In this document: piece by piece, positions 1-13,020 of the stretch
Position numbering within the stretch: position 1 is the stretch's first letter
How the letters are laid out: each line of letters begins with the position of its first letter
DNA from: Quercus robur
Lineage: Eukaryota > Streptophyta > Magnoliopsida > Fagales > Fagaceae
Direction of reading: 5' to 3'
DNA: 64,000 bases
NCBI RefSeq assembly: GCF_932294415.1
Contig: NC_065539.1
Coordinates: forward strand, 50,549,501-50,613,500
Position numbers and translations under genes: made by a program
The notes under the pieces: model-generated
Seen by the model: only the letters and a program-made list of their open reading frames with translations
Databases searched by the model: none
What the model was told of the DNA's origin: nothing

Positions 1-350
1 TTAGGTACAAAACATTTAATGTAGTGGTAGCAGCCTTCTTCTCAAATATTTCCTAGGTTACTGTTGGCTCCTTTCTCTGAAAACTTATCTTCAAAAATAC
101 AATTGCTCCTTGCATAGTATCCTCTAGGCATCTAGGTTCCAACCTTCCACAATACTTTCCCGAGGAAGCTTGGCTTCTCGGGAGACACCAACAATTCGCT
201 ATCATTTTTTCTTCTCCTTGGCTCATTGACCTCGATACTTATTAAACCTCTTGACCATTCTAAGGTTCCTATAGGTCCTCGGGCATGGCCCAGGCCCAAC
301 ACTCTTACTCGGCTCGTTTACCCTCACAATACCCAAACCCTATCATAAAT
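1..350. repeat. Probable LTR fragment cut by the window edge
   Basis: No gene is visible. The stretch at 16-80 (a catttaatgtagtggtagca phrase followed by a T/C-rich block) resembles 50345-50400 inside the probable solo LTR at 49873-51898, and both regions share a ctcggctcg word and GGCCCA-rich motifs. It is therefore probably a truncated copy of the same LTR family. The left end lies outside the window. Assignment is by eye only. Confidence 0.35.
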
Positions 351-2300
351 ATTTATTAGAGCTCATGAATATATTTCATTTTTACTAACGACTAAAGCTC
401 ATGTGGAATAAAAATCCATGGCAATATATGGTAACTTTGTCCATTTTGTAGAGGTCACAATGAGAAAGTAAAAGGATGGGCCTAAGTGGAGAGAACCACC
501 AAGTCAAAGGCTCATCGAAATACTCAACCCTCATGGCCAATCCCCAACATGAAATCTTAGTCAAAACAACTCATATGTGCAAACTGACCCAGTTGGAGAA
601 CTCCCTTTAGTTCTACCTTCCGCTAGAAAACCTCAAGAAGCAACAAAGCTCCCAAACCAAATTAGGAGCTGACCACCTATCCCATCAGCCTCTCTACCAA
701 TTCTGACATAAACAATATCAAAGGCTGAGATGACACCTAAAAGCTAGTGGGCAATAAATACCCTTCTTCTCCAAGTTTTGGTCACAACTCAAGGAAGCCA
801 TAACCAAGACCTCCAAGCTCATGAAATCCTCAACTAAATAATTTATTTTATTACTAAAAACGTATGTAATTGATTCATGAACCAAACCCATAAATCCCAA
901 AAGGGAGAAATTAGGGAAAAGTATTTTGGAGAGCATAAGGGGGTGTCCAGTAGAAGCTCTCAGCAAAGGCATCAATGGTTGACACTTGGCTTGGAGTGTC
1001 AACCAACCCTCTTGAGCTCTGTTCCTAGTTGCAGCAAGCAAGATCTCTAGTCCTTATACATGCTCTAATCCTATTAGACAAAATTAATCTCCAAATCCCA
1101 TCATTTAATGCCTAGATTAGGAACATTTTAGCCCCTAGCTACATTACCCAAATAAGCAAAACACTCTAAAAGCAAGTCTCACTATTTTGGGTCAAATCTT
1201 AGAAGAGATATTCTAGGATTTTGTTGCGGTCAGACCTGGTCCCCTCTAAGTTTTTCTAATCAATCTCTTAAGTTTCACTATAAAAGGGAACTACCATTAA
1301 CTCAAGAAAGGGAACAAGATTTTTTCATAAAATTCTTCATCTATCATGTCATTTTCAGTTCATAAGTCAAACCTTTAGTTCATAAATCAGCTTTTGATCC
1401 ATAAATATTCATGTATACTTACCTATAAACATCTCATTCCATCTCCTCAAAAAATCTCAGCACCTTAAAATTGTCATAAACAGTCCCTTTTTACACCATA
1501 CACGAAAATGGGTAAACACCGCTCCATGTCTCTTTCATACTTCCATATATTCACTCATACTTTCCATAAATCATTCCCACCACTTACTATACACATATAT
1601 TCATCATTATGGGCATAATATGACATATAGAGATCTTATTTAAACATTTACTGCACTAGATGGACACTCTTTCTCTCCCTTCATTCCATCATAATTTTTC
1701 CTCTTTTACTTGTAATTATGAAGCTTTTAATCCTTGTTTATTGCTATTATAATGAAGGTCATAATGTCTTGGATACTATGGAAATTTTCCCTAATAATTG
1801 ACTTAATAATAATGAGAAAAATATATGATTTGTATCATGTAAACACATTTATTAACTTATCAGACGTTACCGATGGAGGTTTGTCATATTCACTGCTGGA
1901 TCATTTTTCTCTTGTCTACTTGTTATAATACTTTTATATTAACTGACTACGGAAGAAATGCATAACTTTACTATGCAAATACATTTATTAATTTTCCACA
2001 CATCTATCACTAGACATTTCTCCTGTTTACCGCTAGACTATTATTTAACCATTTATTGTGGTTTGTCATCCTTTGTGCTAGCTTATCTCTGCAGGAGGTA
2101 TTTTTGGGCTTTATTATAATTTTTGTTAGATGCAACCCGGACCTTGAGCAAAATGGGTCTTTCACATTTCACCGATAGCCTTTGGATCATATTCTAAACC
2201 CAAAGTTGAGTTTTGGTTTTGGTTTCCCAAATATCATATTGGTAACAAAAAAACTACCCCCGACAAATATCTTCATGATAATCTTAATTAATATTTCCTT
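351..2300. other. Gene-free intergenic region, repeat-like
   Basis: No recognisable gene. Minus-strand reading of 718-1041 is open for 107 codons but matches nothing I know and is flanked by repeat-like sequence, so I do not call it coding. 1300-2300 is AT-rich with no strong motif. Confidence 0.4.
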
Positions 2301-2310
2301 TAAATAAGAA

Positions 2311-2494
2311 AAATACTATGATTACAACATTTTCACAGCACTTTCACAACAAATCATAAGTGACAAGTTGTTATTGGCTATTACAAGCGGACAAAAAAGT
2401 AATTTATATTGTGAATTCAAATTAGAATCAATAACAACTTATTACCTATGATTTGTTATAAAAGTGTTGTGAAAATGTTATAAACATAGCACTT
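2311..2494. mobile_element. Palindromic MITE with about 66 bp inverted arms
   Basis: The left arm (2311-2377) and right arm (2427-2494) are near-perfect reverse complements. The core of the arm is acattttcacarcactttya followed by caacaaatcata. The element has no coding capacity and ends in AT-rich flanks. Related copies are seen near 12877, 22123 and 22320. It lies about 600 bp upstream of the hydrolase gene. Confidence 0.7.
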
Positions 2495-3128
2495 CTCTTT
2501 AAATAATATTTTTAAAACACCATAATTCTATTTAAATCATTATAATTATGGATTTTTAAAAATAAGAAATAAATAAAATTACCCTTATTTTTAAAAATAA
2601 TAACTATTATTAATTAAATTATTTAGTACTTTAATGTTTAAAGGTTAGTGGTGTATATGTGTGTCGAGTTCTCTCCTAGAGACTTGAACCGCGACTTTTG
2701 TCCTCTACATTCTATAAACATTTATACCTATAGAGTGATTATTACGTTAAAGGTGCGTGGTTGTTCATTTTGAAAACTTAAGTTTTCTAGAAAAAGAAAA
2801 TCTTAAAACTGAAGTTCTAAATTTAAGTAAAAAATTCTATCTTTAATATAAAATTAAAAAATAAATAAAAAAGACATCCTGATCCTGATCCTAGGCGTAG
2901 CATATTCCAGTTAAGTAGTAGTTGTTTTCATGTGGAGCCCACGTCAGCAGAGGGACACAAGTAGACGACCAACTCGAACTACGGAAGTTCAAAACTCAAA
3001 CTCAAACAACAACAGCAAACTATCTCCACTTCCTTAAACTCTGCGAACAAAAATTAAAAACCAAAATACAATTCAGATTCAGAGAAATTCATTTATTTAT
3101 TTATGGTGATGAATCAGAGCCGTTGATT

Positions 3129-6100
3129 ATGAATCTCTCTCTCTCTTCCTCCACTTCTTTATCGACCTCATCAACCACATCGTCGTCTTCGTCTTCTTCT
3201 TCTTCGACGTCGTGGTTCTCTGGCATTGTCAGAGGCCGCTCCGGCTCCGCCAAGATGAGTAGCAACTCCTCCGCCGCTGCCGGCTTTGGTGACAGTGTTT
3301 CTCCGATTGTAAAGAAGAATCACTGGCGTGGTGTGCTCTTCAAGTACGGTCCCAAGCCTATTCAGGTCCGTGTTTTTTTATTATTAAAAAAAATGACTTT
3401 CTTTTTAGTTTTTTGAATGAAATTGATGGAATGAGAATTCGAATTCATTTTTTTGGTTTTGGATTAGGGTCGTAAGAGTTTGATTTCAATTGGGTTTCAT
3501 GATTTGGTTTGAGTACTCGATCTCAGTCTTAATTATGGTTATTTTGGATTATGGGTAGTATAAAATAAGTACTTTTAGTCAGTTTTCTGAAATGATTCAA
3601 GAATGAAAGGAATTAGGAAATTTTCGATTTTGTAATTAATACAGTACTTGGTTGGTGCAAATTTTATATGTGATGGTGAGTTGATTTGATGTTGAGCCCA
3701 ATATTTGGTGAGAGAGATAGAGATGTTAAGGTTTCTGCAATTAAATCACTTTAAAATCAAAATAATTGTTGAAAAATGTTTTCTTTGTTACTGAATTTTG
3801 ATTGTGTGTTGGTTGAGAATAGTTTGTCCAGGTAGTTAATTTTGGAAAATTGATGTGAATGCTGGTGAAAATTTTAATCATGGTAAACCGTAATATATCT
3901 GTGAAAACAAACAAACAAACAGTGACTAGCTCATGTAATGACCCTTGCCCATATTATTTTCACATAAAATAGTATCACTAGAGGGGAGTGGGGTTTTGGT
4001 TTATGTTACACTCAAAACCCCCATAGGGGTTTAGTGTACTACACTAAACCTCCAAGGGGGTTAAGTGTTATACAATTGACGGTTTACACATCAAACAATA
4101 CCACATGGGGTTAAGTGTTACACTCAAAGCCTCAAGAGGTGTTTTGTGTCTTATAGGGAAGCCAAAGGGGGTTTTGTGTATTTTTACCTAATTTTTGGGA
4201 TCATGGAAAACCTAAAAATGGTTCATTTGCATCAACTAGAACAAAAGTTCAATGTGAATACGTGTCTTATGGCTCTCTAATTTTGCGATTTGCACAATAT
4301 GAAAGGTGTGTCATGTGTGCGTGTGCGTGAGCCTGCTTTTATGTCTGTTTTGTTGTTGCTGTTTGTGGCTCAATTGCCACATTTGTGTTCCCCTGGAGAT
4401 ATTAAACTTGTGTTTGTACATCTATTTTAAAACTTCATGATTTTGTGATTGTTTTCCTCACTGTGCAGGTTGCATTTAAAACAGGTGATTATAAACAACA
4501 AGTAATTTTTATTGGTGGATTAACTGATGGCTTTCTCGCCACAGAGTATGTTTTTACTTTGCTGTTTTTACATAATTACTTTGATTGAAGTGAAATATTG
4601 CTGATTCCTAAAGAACTGATGTCTCAGTCTTTCTTTGTGGTGAAAATGAGATAATATCTTTTTCAAGATGGTCATTGAGAGACGGTTCTTTTTTTCTTTT
4701 TGTTTTGATTAGTACTGAGAGGCAGTTCTTTAACTAATTAACAAGGACCCCAGCTCTTTTAAACTATTCTGAATATTTAAAGCTAAATTTGAAAACTTGA
4801 AATTCCTGATTCTTTCTTCTTTCATATGATTTGCAGATACTTGGAACCTCTTGCAACTGCATTGGAGAAAGAGAAATGGTCACTTGTTCAACTACTTTTA
4901 TCATCCTCATATAGTGGATATGGCACCTCCAACTTGAAACAGGTAACTTCTGTTATGCTTTTTAATGTTAATGATGCCTGATCAATCATATTTCTAACTG
5001 TTAGGTCTCATGTGTGTTATTTCCAATGTTTTGTCATGCCATAGGGAGTTACAGCTATTCCTATGCACAGTTGGGTGGTTTGTTCTATTTGAATTGTAGA
5101 CATTGCAAATCTGAATATCTAATATTGTTTTGAAAGTACATTTAGAAGCTAGATGTGTTTTTTTGTTGATGTAAAAATTCAGTTCAATTGGATTTTTTAC
5201 ACCATAAATATTGTAAAAATTCACCTCTCTAATTGTAAAATGTATAGTGCTTGTGTAAACCCTAAAGTGAGAAACAGATGGTAATTTTCCTTTTTTTACA
5301 GTTGCATTGACCTTGGACATGGATATTTTACGTTGGAACTTACTATTCAGATTTTAGATTATTTAGATACTGAGCCCAGGTTTACTTTCATTCTGTGTTG
5401 AGTCAGGTATTAATGTATGGAACTTGGTCCTGCCTTTTTTCTTTTGAAAGGGAGGGGGGATGGGGGTGGACGGGGTTGGTTCTTTTGAAATTATCCATGC
5501 TACTCTGGTTTTATGACGCTGTTTCATCTACCTTGAAGGATGCAATGGAGCTTGATCAGCTGATCAGTCATTTAATCAACAAAGAAGATTCTGAAGGTGT
5601 GGTACTACTGGGGCATAGTACTGGTTGTCAGGTTAGTACCAGTTGCATTATTATCTGGATCATAATTTCATTGGATCACTCACAAGACTGTCTTTGAATA
5701 TCTAGGATATTGTGCATTATATGCGTACAAATGCTGCATGCTCCAGAGCAGTCCGTGCTGCCATTTTGCAGGTACTCACCTAACAATACCCTGCTCTGCT
5801 CCTTGTAATGTAAAAGCTTCAAAGATCTATATCCATTCCTAAATGTAAACCATTAGTTGTGCTTCTTGATGTTAGAATGAGTTTCTGCAGTGAATGGCAT
5901 GGCTTTTAGCTGATAACAAAGGCTTTTTTGTGTGTCCTTGTTTAATTTTTGCATCTGAATCCTGGCTCAATCCACCTGGGTAGCAAATACTATTTAGTGG
6001 TACTAGTATATCAGCTGTATAAAAAATTTCTCAAAACTGGTGTATTATATTAATATATACATGGGGGGTGAGAAATAACCTCCTGCTATAAATGACATGA

Positions 6101-9100
6101 AATTTTCTACATCAAATCAAACAAATGCCTTCCCTTGAACTTTGGCTGGGGAAGGGCTCCGTGGTTTCAATTAACCAGCCCTTTAGTTCTATGATCCTGC
6201 TTCCATGGGATATCCCTCCTCTCAGTCCTACCTACTGAACATTGTGATAGAACAGTTTGTGGATGTCTCCAAGTGCTGCAAAGTCTCTCACTGTTGTTTT
6301 TTTTAATTAAATGAGAGATGCTAGAAGTGAAGTGCCTGGTGTGAAATTAAATAATTGAAGTCTATCTTTTCATCTAAGTGTAAGTTTGGCTTCCAGCATT
6401 TTCTTCTGTACTAATCTTGATTTCCAATTAGCCTGATACAAATTAGAATTATATTAGAATGTGGTCATAAAATGTTTTGTTTTCAAATAAGAGATGTCTT
6501 CTTGGACAGGTTTGGAAGAAATACTTTTAATCAGTGTGGTAAACTAATTCTGATGCTAGTCCTGTTGGCCCCCTTCTGACAGCGATGTTGTTTTACTTAG
6601 GGAATATATTGGAAGCTTGACAATTAGGTGTTGTTTGAGGTACTCAGATGAAGATATTATTTTCCGTTTAAAACAAATATGGCCCTCAATTGAATGCAAT
6701 GGCAATAAAATCTTTAAGTAGCCACCTGAAATGGTAGAGTCTCAAAGGTGCGTGGCAATACAGCATTGATGTAATGAAGTTGAAATAGCTGGGATGAGCC
6801 GAGTTAACTTGTTAATTGTGTACAGTGGACTTCTATGAATTACCTACTTTATTGTTTTTTATTTGAAATATTTTGTAGATATCATATTCTTTTCAAAAGC
6901 AAATTTTTTTCTTTTCTATGATATTTGATTCAATGATCCATTGATCTGTGGATTCTGCCATATTGCCTAGTGAGTGCCTTGTCAATGGTGGTGGTGCATG
7001 ATGATTTTTTTTGGATAAGTTACACAGGCACCCTATGGGTGTTGAACCCACGAACTTACCCTCCATCTCATTATAAAGAGGAAAATGTGTCAAATGAGCT
7101 AGAGCTCATTGGCATTTGGCAGTCAATTGTGGATGATGAATTATATGATAAGGATGACCTTTATCTACCATCCTCTCTAGTACATAGGGAGAATGGATTC
7201 TTTTGATAGGGAAAGAAAAGAACCCTTTATCTACTATCCCTACGCATGTGGCCAATAAAATTGAGAAGTTGCAAAGAGATTTCTTGTGTGGGGATTCCAA
7301 GACACATTTGGTGGGGTGGGATAAGGTGTGTTCGCCTATGGAAAATGGTGGGTTAGGAATAAGGAAATTAACTATTTTTAATACAGCCTTACTAGGGAAA
7401 TGGTTATGGCGGTTTGGGGTTAAGGAGACAAGGCTTTGGAGAAGGGTTGTAGCTTCGAAGTTTGGGGAAGAGTGGGGGGATGAACTTCTAAGCTAGGTAG
7501 AGTTGTACATTGGTGTGGTTTGTGGAGAAGTATCCGAATGGGTTGGGAGGTTTTTAGCAAAAATATTCAGTTTGAGGTAGGGGTGGGGGATAGAGTGAAG
7601 TTTTGGACAGATTGGTGGTGTGGGGATTCCTCACTCCAATTGACCTTCCTAGTTGTGTTTGGGATTGCTTCCAATAGAGAAGCCTATGTGGCCTCTTCTC
7701 TTGAACGGTTGGGGATACGGGAATGGAGAAGTTGGGATGTTCGTTTCATTCAGAGACCAAATGATTGGGAGATGGGTGTTATGGATGAATTTCTTCGTAC
7801 TTTGGATTCTAATTTACCTCCAATTGAGAATGAAGACTAGATGAGATGAAAGTTGACAAAGAATGGGGATTTTGGTATCTGCTCGTTTATAATATAATAA
7901 GTTACGAGGTCCCTTGCACATTATTTTTCCTTGGAAAGGTATTTGGAAGGTCAAGGCTCCTCGGCGTGTTTCTTTTTTTGTGTGGACTGCAACTTGGGAT
8001 AAGATTCTTACAGGCGACAATCTTTGGGGTAGAGGGTTTGATTTTGTTAACTAGTGCATTATGTGTCGTTGTAATGGGGAGACGGTGGATCATTTGCTAC
8101 TTCGTTATGGAAAGGCTTATTAGTTGTGAAGTTTGGTTTTTAGATCTTTTGGGATTTCATGGGTTTTGCCAAGGTCAGTTGCAGATACTCTTTTTGGTTG
8201 GTGGAATTGGTTTGGAAAGCACTCGTCTAGCATTTGGAATTTAGTTCCGTTGTGCATAATGTGGTGTATTTGGAGGGAGCGAAATTGGTGGACGTTTGAG
8301 GACATGGAAAGCTTCGATGATCAATTGTTTGCTTCTTTCAGTGGCTCCCTTTTTGACTTGTCTAGGGCTTGGAGACTCACCTCTAGTGAATCTCTCCCTA
8401 CGTTTCTTAGTTCTCACCTTTTTAATTAGAATTTTCTTCAATTTTTTTCTATTCTCTTTCTGTACTCTTTGATTTGCTTTATGCCCTTTTGCATGAGGTA
8501 GTTTTTTTTATGAATATACATCTTTATTACAGGATACATAAGAATGGGTTCCTATATATGGAATGAGAAGAATAATTATCTTGTTTGTTGTTTGACAGTT
8601 CATTGGATGGTCTAAATGGGAAAATCCTGCTGAGAACAGCCTTTTCTTTTGCAAAATTAAGAATGTCTAAATGTAGATTGATATGTGTCCAAATAGATTG
8701 TGAAGGTAAAGGATATTAAGCAATTTTTTTCATCAGTTAGCCATTAAAAAATTCCAAGGCATGAATTCCTTGGGAAAAGTTATTATATTATCACACAAGT
8801 GCTTCATCCTTGGTAGATTTTTAAGACTTATCATTTACATGTACGCATTGAGGGATGTGGGGATTACAATTAGTGGAGACAGAATGTATAGGTTTATGCT
8901 TATACCAACTCGTTGCTTTTGATGTTTGAACGTTGAAATTTAGAGTTTCTTTGTTGCCTGTGGCAACATTTTAATTCTTGAATTGCCTACAAGCTGTGCA
9001 TTTAATTGTAGCCTTTTGTCATAATGGCAATTGGAATGTTTAGGCTCCAGTCAGTGATCGGGAATATAGAGCGACCCTTCCAGAAACAGCTGCTATGATT

Positions 9101-11732
9101 GACTTGGCTTCTACCATGATAAGCGAAGGCCGGGGTTCAGAATTAATGCCAACAGAAGCAGACTCAGGATCCCCAATAACTGCTTCTAGGTTGGTATTTG
9201 ACCATATTGTTACCGTCCTTTCTAACTTGATATAATTGGAATTTTTTATTGGCCGTTTAGGGTTGATTCTTATCTTCATAATATTTTCTTTGCTTATTAT
9301 TGTTTTCGGTCCAAAACATTGATTCATTCAATAGAAATTTATCACAATTCTTCCAGTAGTGTAATCATGTTTGCAATACTAAATCTTCCTGATTTTCACA
9401 TTTGTGTTGTGTTTATACTTGCAAAACTGTCCAAATGAATTGAGTTGAGCTGGTTGTATTTTGGGTCTGTGGGCCTTCTACCGGAATGTTTCATATTTAC
9501 ATCAGATTTTATCTTTAAAGCCCTCCCCCAACCTTTTTTTCTCTTTTTGTCTTAAATTTTTAGAGGTTTTGAGCTGTCCAAGACATCATCAAGGCATTCC
9601 TTATAGTGTACTAGCTAATAGGTGGTCATAACTCTGAAACAAAACAGTTCAGCCAAAAAAAATAACTTTAAACAAAACAGAATGTCTAGTTTCAGGCTTC
9701 ATATGTAGAAATAATTAAGAGGTTGGCCTTTGTTTTTTCCTTTATTGTTTACGATTCAAAAAATTGGGAGTAGCTTTTTAAGTAATTAGTTAAACAGAAA
9801 AATATTTACAGGTCAATAATAAGGATTTCTGCTAGTGTACTTCCATGTCAAGAGCTTTGTTTATTTTTTATTTTTACTTTAACTCTCTTTTTCGCTATAA
9901 GCATCAAAAGCTTCACTGATCATTTGCTGCTGAACATGGTTCGAAAACCTAATCAATGCTTGCAAGAAAAGAATTTAAACTCCTAAACCAAATAGGAAAA
10001 GAAAATAACAAATTACATAACAGAAACACTAATTATCAAATGATTGGGCTTAGTTGGTCTTTAGACCAATTATTAGCAGGCTACATCTATAAGGTCACAG
10101 GTTGGGGCATCTTCTTTTCACATCTATGCCCATAAGTCTCTGTAATTGGAGGCCTACATCCTGTGTCCTCACCAACTACTTTGCTCTGACCCAACAAATA
10201 TAAATTCATTGCACTTATCCTGTCTTGATTATCATTTTTGGAAGGTATATGTTAGACCCCCTGAACCTGCGTATTAGATGCTAAGTTTTTATTCTACTGG
10301 TTAGATTAGATATAAATGTGGTTAATATTTACTGAGTAGTGAAAAAAGAGTCATAGATTGGCTTAAACAGAATATTGGTAGTTGGTTCTAGTCATGATTT
10401 CCCTTTTGCATTTTAAATAAAAATCCTAAGTCTTATTGTAGGGACCAAGAATGGCAAACATCATAAATTTTTTTTTAAATTAAAACAATTGTGATGTGCC
10501 TGCAATTTTTATCATCTCATATGGAAATTGATCAGTCTTAACTCCTTTTTCGAGTCAGCAAATTAGTAAGTCCATTCATTTTTAGTGGAGTTGTGCACTG
10601 AATATTGCCACTGCATATAAGAGTTTCATTTTAATTGCTACTGTTCACTTTGCTAAAAAGTCGCTTACTTTGTAGGTATCACTCCCTCTGTGCATATATG
10701 GGGGATGATGACATGTTCAGCTCTGACCTTAGTGATGACCAGCTGAGAATGCGACTTGGCCACATGTCTAACACACCTTGCCAGGTATGCCTTTTTTGAA
10801 TTCTTTTGTTTGATACACAAATTACTATAATGTATACCAGTACAAAGAGACACTTTATACAATATGTTATTTTTGAAAAAGAAAAAAAAAATTGTTGGTA
10901 AGTGATTTTTTGGCCCAAAGAGAGGTGAGGGAAAGTGAGATTTGAACTAATGACCTTTGCTTTATGAGGCGTGGTTCCCAGCCTACCCCTTGGGGTTACT
11001 TCATCCAATATGTTTATGAATTAAGTAAAGCAAATATTCTGACATATTTGGGATAAAACAAATTCTTTTCTTACCTATCCTAAAAGATAACACACCAAAA
11101 TAAATAAATGTAGAGGAATGATTCTTAAGCAGTCAGCTTAGTAATTAAGCCTATATAATCAGCCTCTGTGATCCTTGCCTCTAGCAAAACAAGCCTAAGC
11201 CGTTTGCCTTAATACCAGAAGGATGTCATTTCTTTGTTTAGTGATGGTATGTGACAATATATATAATTAGGTACGTCTTCTGTTCTCTGCAGGTTATCTT
11301 TTCCATGGCTGATGAATATGTGCCAGAGTATGTGGACAAGAAAGCATTGGTTGAAAGGTAAGAACAAAACTCTTGCATGATTAACTTTGGTACGCACAAT
11401 TTTGTTATATGTTTTTTTTTTCCACAGTTGAAAACTTGGTGCGTTATGGTAGTAGAGAGATTGATGATACTTGTCTGAAACAATACAACAATACTATTGT
11501 CATGTCAATATTGTGTGTGCATGTGTGAGAGAGAGATCTGAGATTTGATCAAATGAGCTTGACCTTACTTTCAAACTTATGTAGATTGTGCAGAGCACTG
11601 GGTGGTGCAGAGAAAGTTGAAATTGAATATGGGAATCACTCCCTGTCTAACAGAGTTAGCGAAGCTGTCCAGGCCATAATCGACTTTGTTAAAAGAGAGG
11701 GGCCTAGTGGGTGGGATGACCCATGGCACTAG
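3129..11732 (+). CDS. DUF1749/UPF0613-family alpha/beta hydrolase, nine exons
   Basis: Coding exons read as 3129-3365, 4469-4545, 4837-4942, 5539-5631, 5706-5771, 9044-9189, 10676-10784, 11293-11357 and 11585-11732. All junctions are GT-AG and phases agree, giving 348 residues. The N-terminus (about residues 4-30) is a Ser/Thr-rich low-complexity run, and the hydrolase fold follows. The nucleophile elbow GHSTGC puts Ser167 as catalytic. Asp285 (SMADEYVP) and His318 (YGNHSL) fit the acid and base of the triad. These features match the UPF0613/DUF1749 family known from plants and fungi; its substrate is not established. The reading frame is also open upstream without an ATG, so ATG 3129 is chosen; ATG 3255 (MSSNSS) is an alternative. 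Intron 1 has a degenerate tandem repeat, intron 5 (5772-9043) a SINE and a dead LINE, and intron 7 a SINE. Exons are intact despite these insertions. Confidence 0.9.
3985..4190. repeat. Degenerate short tandem repeat in intron 1 of the hydrolase gene
   Basis: Phrases of the type ggggttaagtgttacac recur about four to five times with spacing of roughly 30-60 bp, and the palindrome tttagtgtactacactaaac lies inside. It is intronic and non-coding. Confidence 0.55.
7007..7117 (-). mobile_element. tRNA-derived SINE, family 1, in intron 5 of the hydrolase gene
   Basis: Read on the minus strand it has an A-box-like tagctcatttgaca, a B-box-like cgtgggttcaacaccc, then gtgtaacttatcc and an A-rich tail (the T run at 7007-7014 on the + strand). 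The same layout and the shared gggtg...tgtaactta ending are found at 36887-36993 and 39045-39152. It lies next to the LINE remnant. Confidence 0.6.
7200..8530 (+). pseudogene. Dead L1-type LINE, C-terminal half of ORF2, in sense within intron 5
   Basis: Pieces in different frames read as the end of a plant non-LTR retrotransposon polyprotein. 7203-7496 has IEKLQRDFL and [18 protein letters not shown], followed by [12 protein letters not shown]. 7520-7840 continues the linker ([14 protein letters not shown]). Around 7925-8110 is a zf-RVT-like region with [12 protein letters not shown] in broken frame, and 8133-8429 has [15 protein letters not shown]. There are several frameshifts and stops. 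The 5' part, including endonuclease and most of reverse transcriptase, is missing, as expected of a 5'-truncated insertion. The AT-rich 3' end runs to about 8530. Whether it affects the host gene's splicing is unknown. Confidence 0.8.
10035..10155 (+). mobile_element. Possible tRNA-derived SINE in intron 6 of the hydrolase gene
   Basis: An A-box-like gggcttagttggtc near 10046 is followed about 45 bp later by a B-box-like ggtcacaggttggggc. The boxes are spaced as in tRNA-derived SINEs. No clear tail or target duplication was found, so support is weak. Confidence 0.3.
10875..11003 (-). mobile_element. tRNA-derived SINE, family 2, in intron 7 of the hydrolase gene
   Basis: On the minus strand it reads aagtaaccccaaggggtagg, then ggctgggaaccacgcctcat, then a B-box-like ggtcattagttcaaatctc, and ends in an A/T-rich tail at 10875. 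The layout is that of a common plant tRNA-derived SINE. It lies entirely within an intron. Confidence 0.55.
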
Positions 11733-12440
11733 TGTGGTGCCTTTTAATCCTCTTCATGATCTTCATTTTCTTTTTTACCCTTTCTATTATAATTTTCTTT
11801 TATTTTCCACTTTCGGTTGAGCCTCGGCTTTGTTTTTCTGTATATTAGAGGGTGGGGAATTTTTAATTTATCCTATTTATTGAAGGTATGATATTAGTTT
11901 GCTTTATTGAACTTTAGTTAAAAGAGAGAACTTAGTGTTGGAATTAATTTATTAGGGAAAATTTTGAATTTTTTTTCTTCCCCCATTCCATGGCTTTAGC
12001 TTGTCGGTGTCAAAGTTTTCACTTTCCAGGTATTGTTTGTTGTTTTTGTATACGCATTTCAAGTCTTTTTACACCAACAGTTAATGATAAATTGTTATAA
12101 ATAGACATTTAGATTATTGTCATTGTTTGTGCTTTTAAGAAATATTGTTCATATTTTTCTTCTCTAGTACTGCTTTACTTTATTCACACATATCTAATCG
12201 AAGAAGAAAGAATGAAAAATGAAAGAGAGAGAGAGAGAGCTAGGGTTTTGGAATTTACAGAATGTAGAAGGTGTTACTTTATTCACACATATTGATATAG
12301 TACCTGGAAATTAAACTAAACCATCTGAGTTTTAAGGTTCCTATATACACATGCATATAGTGTCAGTCTGTCAGATAGCAACTTAGCTCTAAGCCCCACT
12401 CTGCAAAAGAAATAATAAGAGTCCGTTGTTTACCAAAAAA
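11733..12440. other. 3' untranslated and intergenic sequence after the hydrolase gene
   Basis: AT-rich sequence following the stop codon at 11730-11732. A short GA microsatellite is at 12223-12239. No gene is seen. Confidence 0.5.
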
Positions 12441-12462
12441 TAATAATAATAATAATAATAAG

Positions 12463-12657
12463 AGTCTGTTTGGGATCTTTTTATTTTTTTAAAACTGAAA
12501 ATTTTATGCTAAAAATATCGTAGATAAGAGTAAAAGTTAGTTAGTACAGTCAGACTCATGAATAAGATCAAAAAGTGCAGTTGGATCATGAATAGTAACA
12601 AAAATAAGCAGAATAGTAAAATAAGTTGGCCTTTTAAGTTAGAGCCAAACACACACT
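12463..12657. mobile_element. hAT-like MITE, gtctgtttggg family, copy 1
   Basis: It begins gtctgtttggg and ends gagccaaacacac, which are inverted with respect to each other. The internal sequence (gtagataagagtaaaa, aaaagtgcagttgga, aatagtaaaataagttgg) closely matches the copy at 56113-56312. It has no coding capacity. Confidence 0.65.
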
Positions 12658-12876
12658 AAATCAGGTCTTATAAATACTGTTATTGAAGATTACTAATATG
12701 GAAAGTAAACAAACAGAAACTTACTTCTTTCTTGACCAAACACTTAGCAATCCGAACAATAATGACTAAAGGCTAGTACATCATTGCCGACTCTAGTTAT
12801 ACCTAACCTTTTAACCTGTCTTTATACTTAGAATAGACTTAAAAGCTTTCTTTCAAACATCCTGATCAGCAACCGC

Positions 12877-13020
12877 CGAGCAATATTTTCACAACAAATT
12901 TTCGATAATAAATTCTTATTAATTCTAATTTGAATATATTATAAAATTATTACTTTTATTAGTAACATAATGACTTGCCACTTAGTATTGATTAAGAAAA
13001 TCGTGTTAAAATATTATTTA
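12877..13020. mobile_element. Degraded copy of the palindromic MITE
   Basis: It has the arm phrase caatattttcacaacaaatt and, about 100 bp on, a degenerate inverted counterpart (cgtgttaaaatatt). It resembles 2311-2494 but is more diverged. Confidence 0.4.

Noticed and set aside
718-1041. Open frame of 107 codons on the minus strand
   Set aside because: No similarity to any family I know, in repeat-like surroundings, and no splice or promoter context.
7203-8429. Frames that look like a zinc-knuckle or RNase H host gene
   Set aside because: They are broken pieces of an L1 ORF2 C-terminus within an intron, not a host gene.
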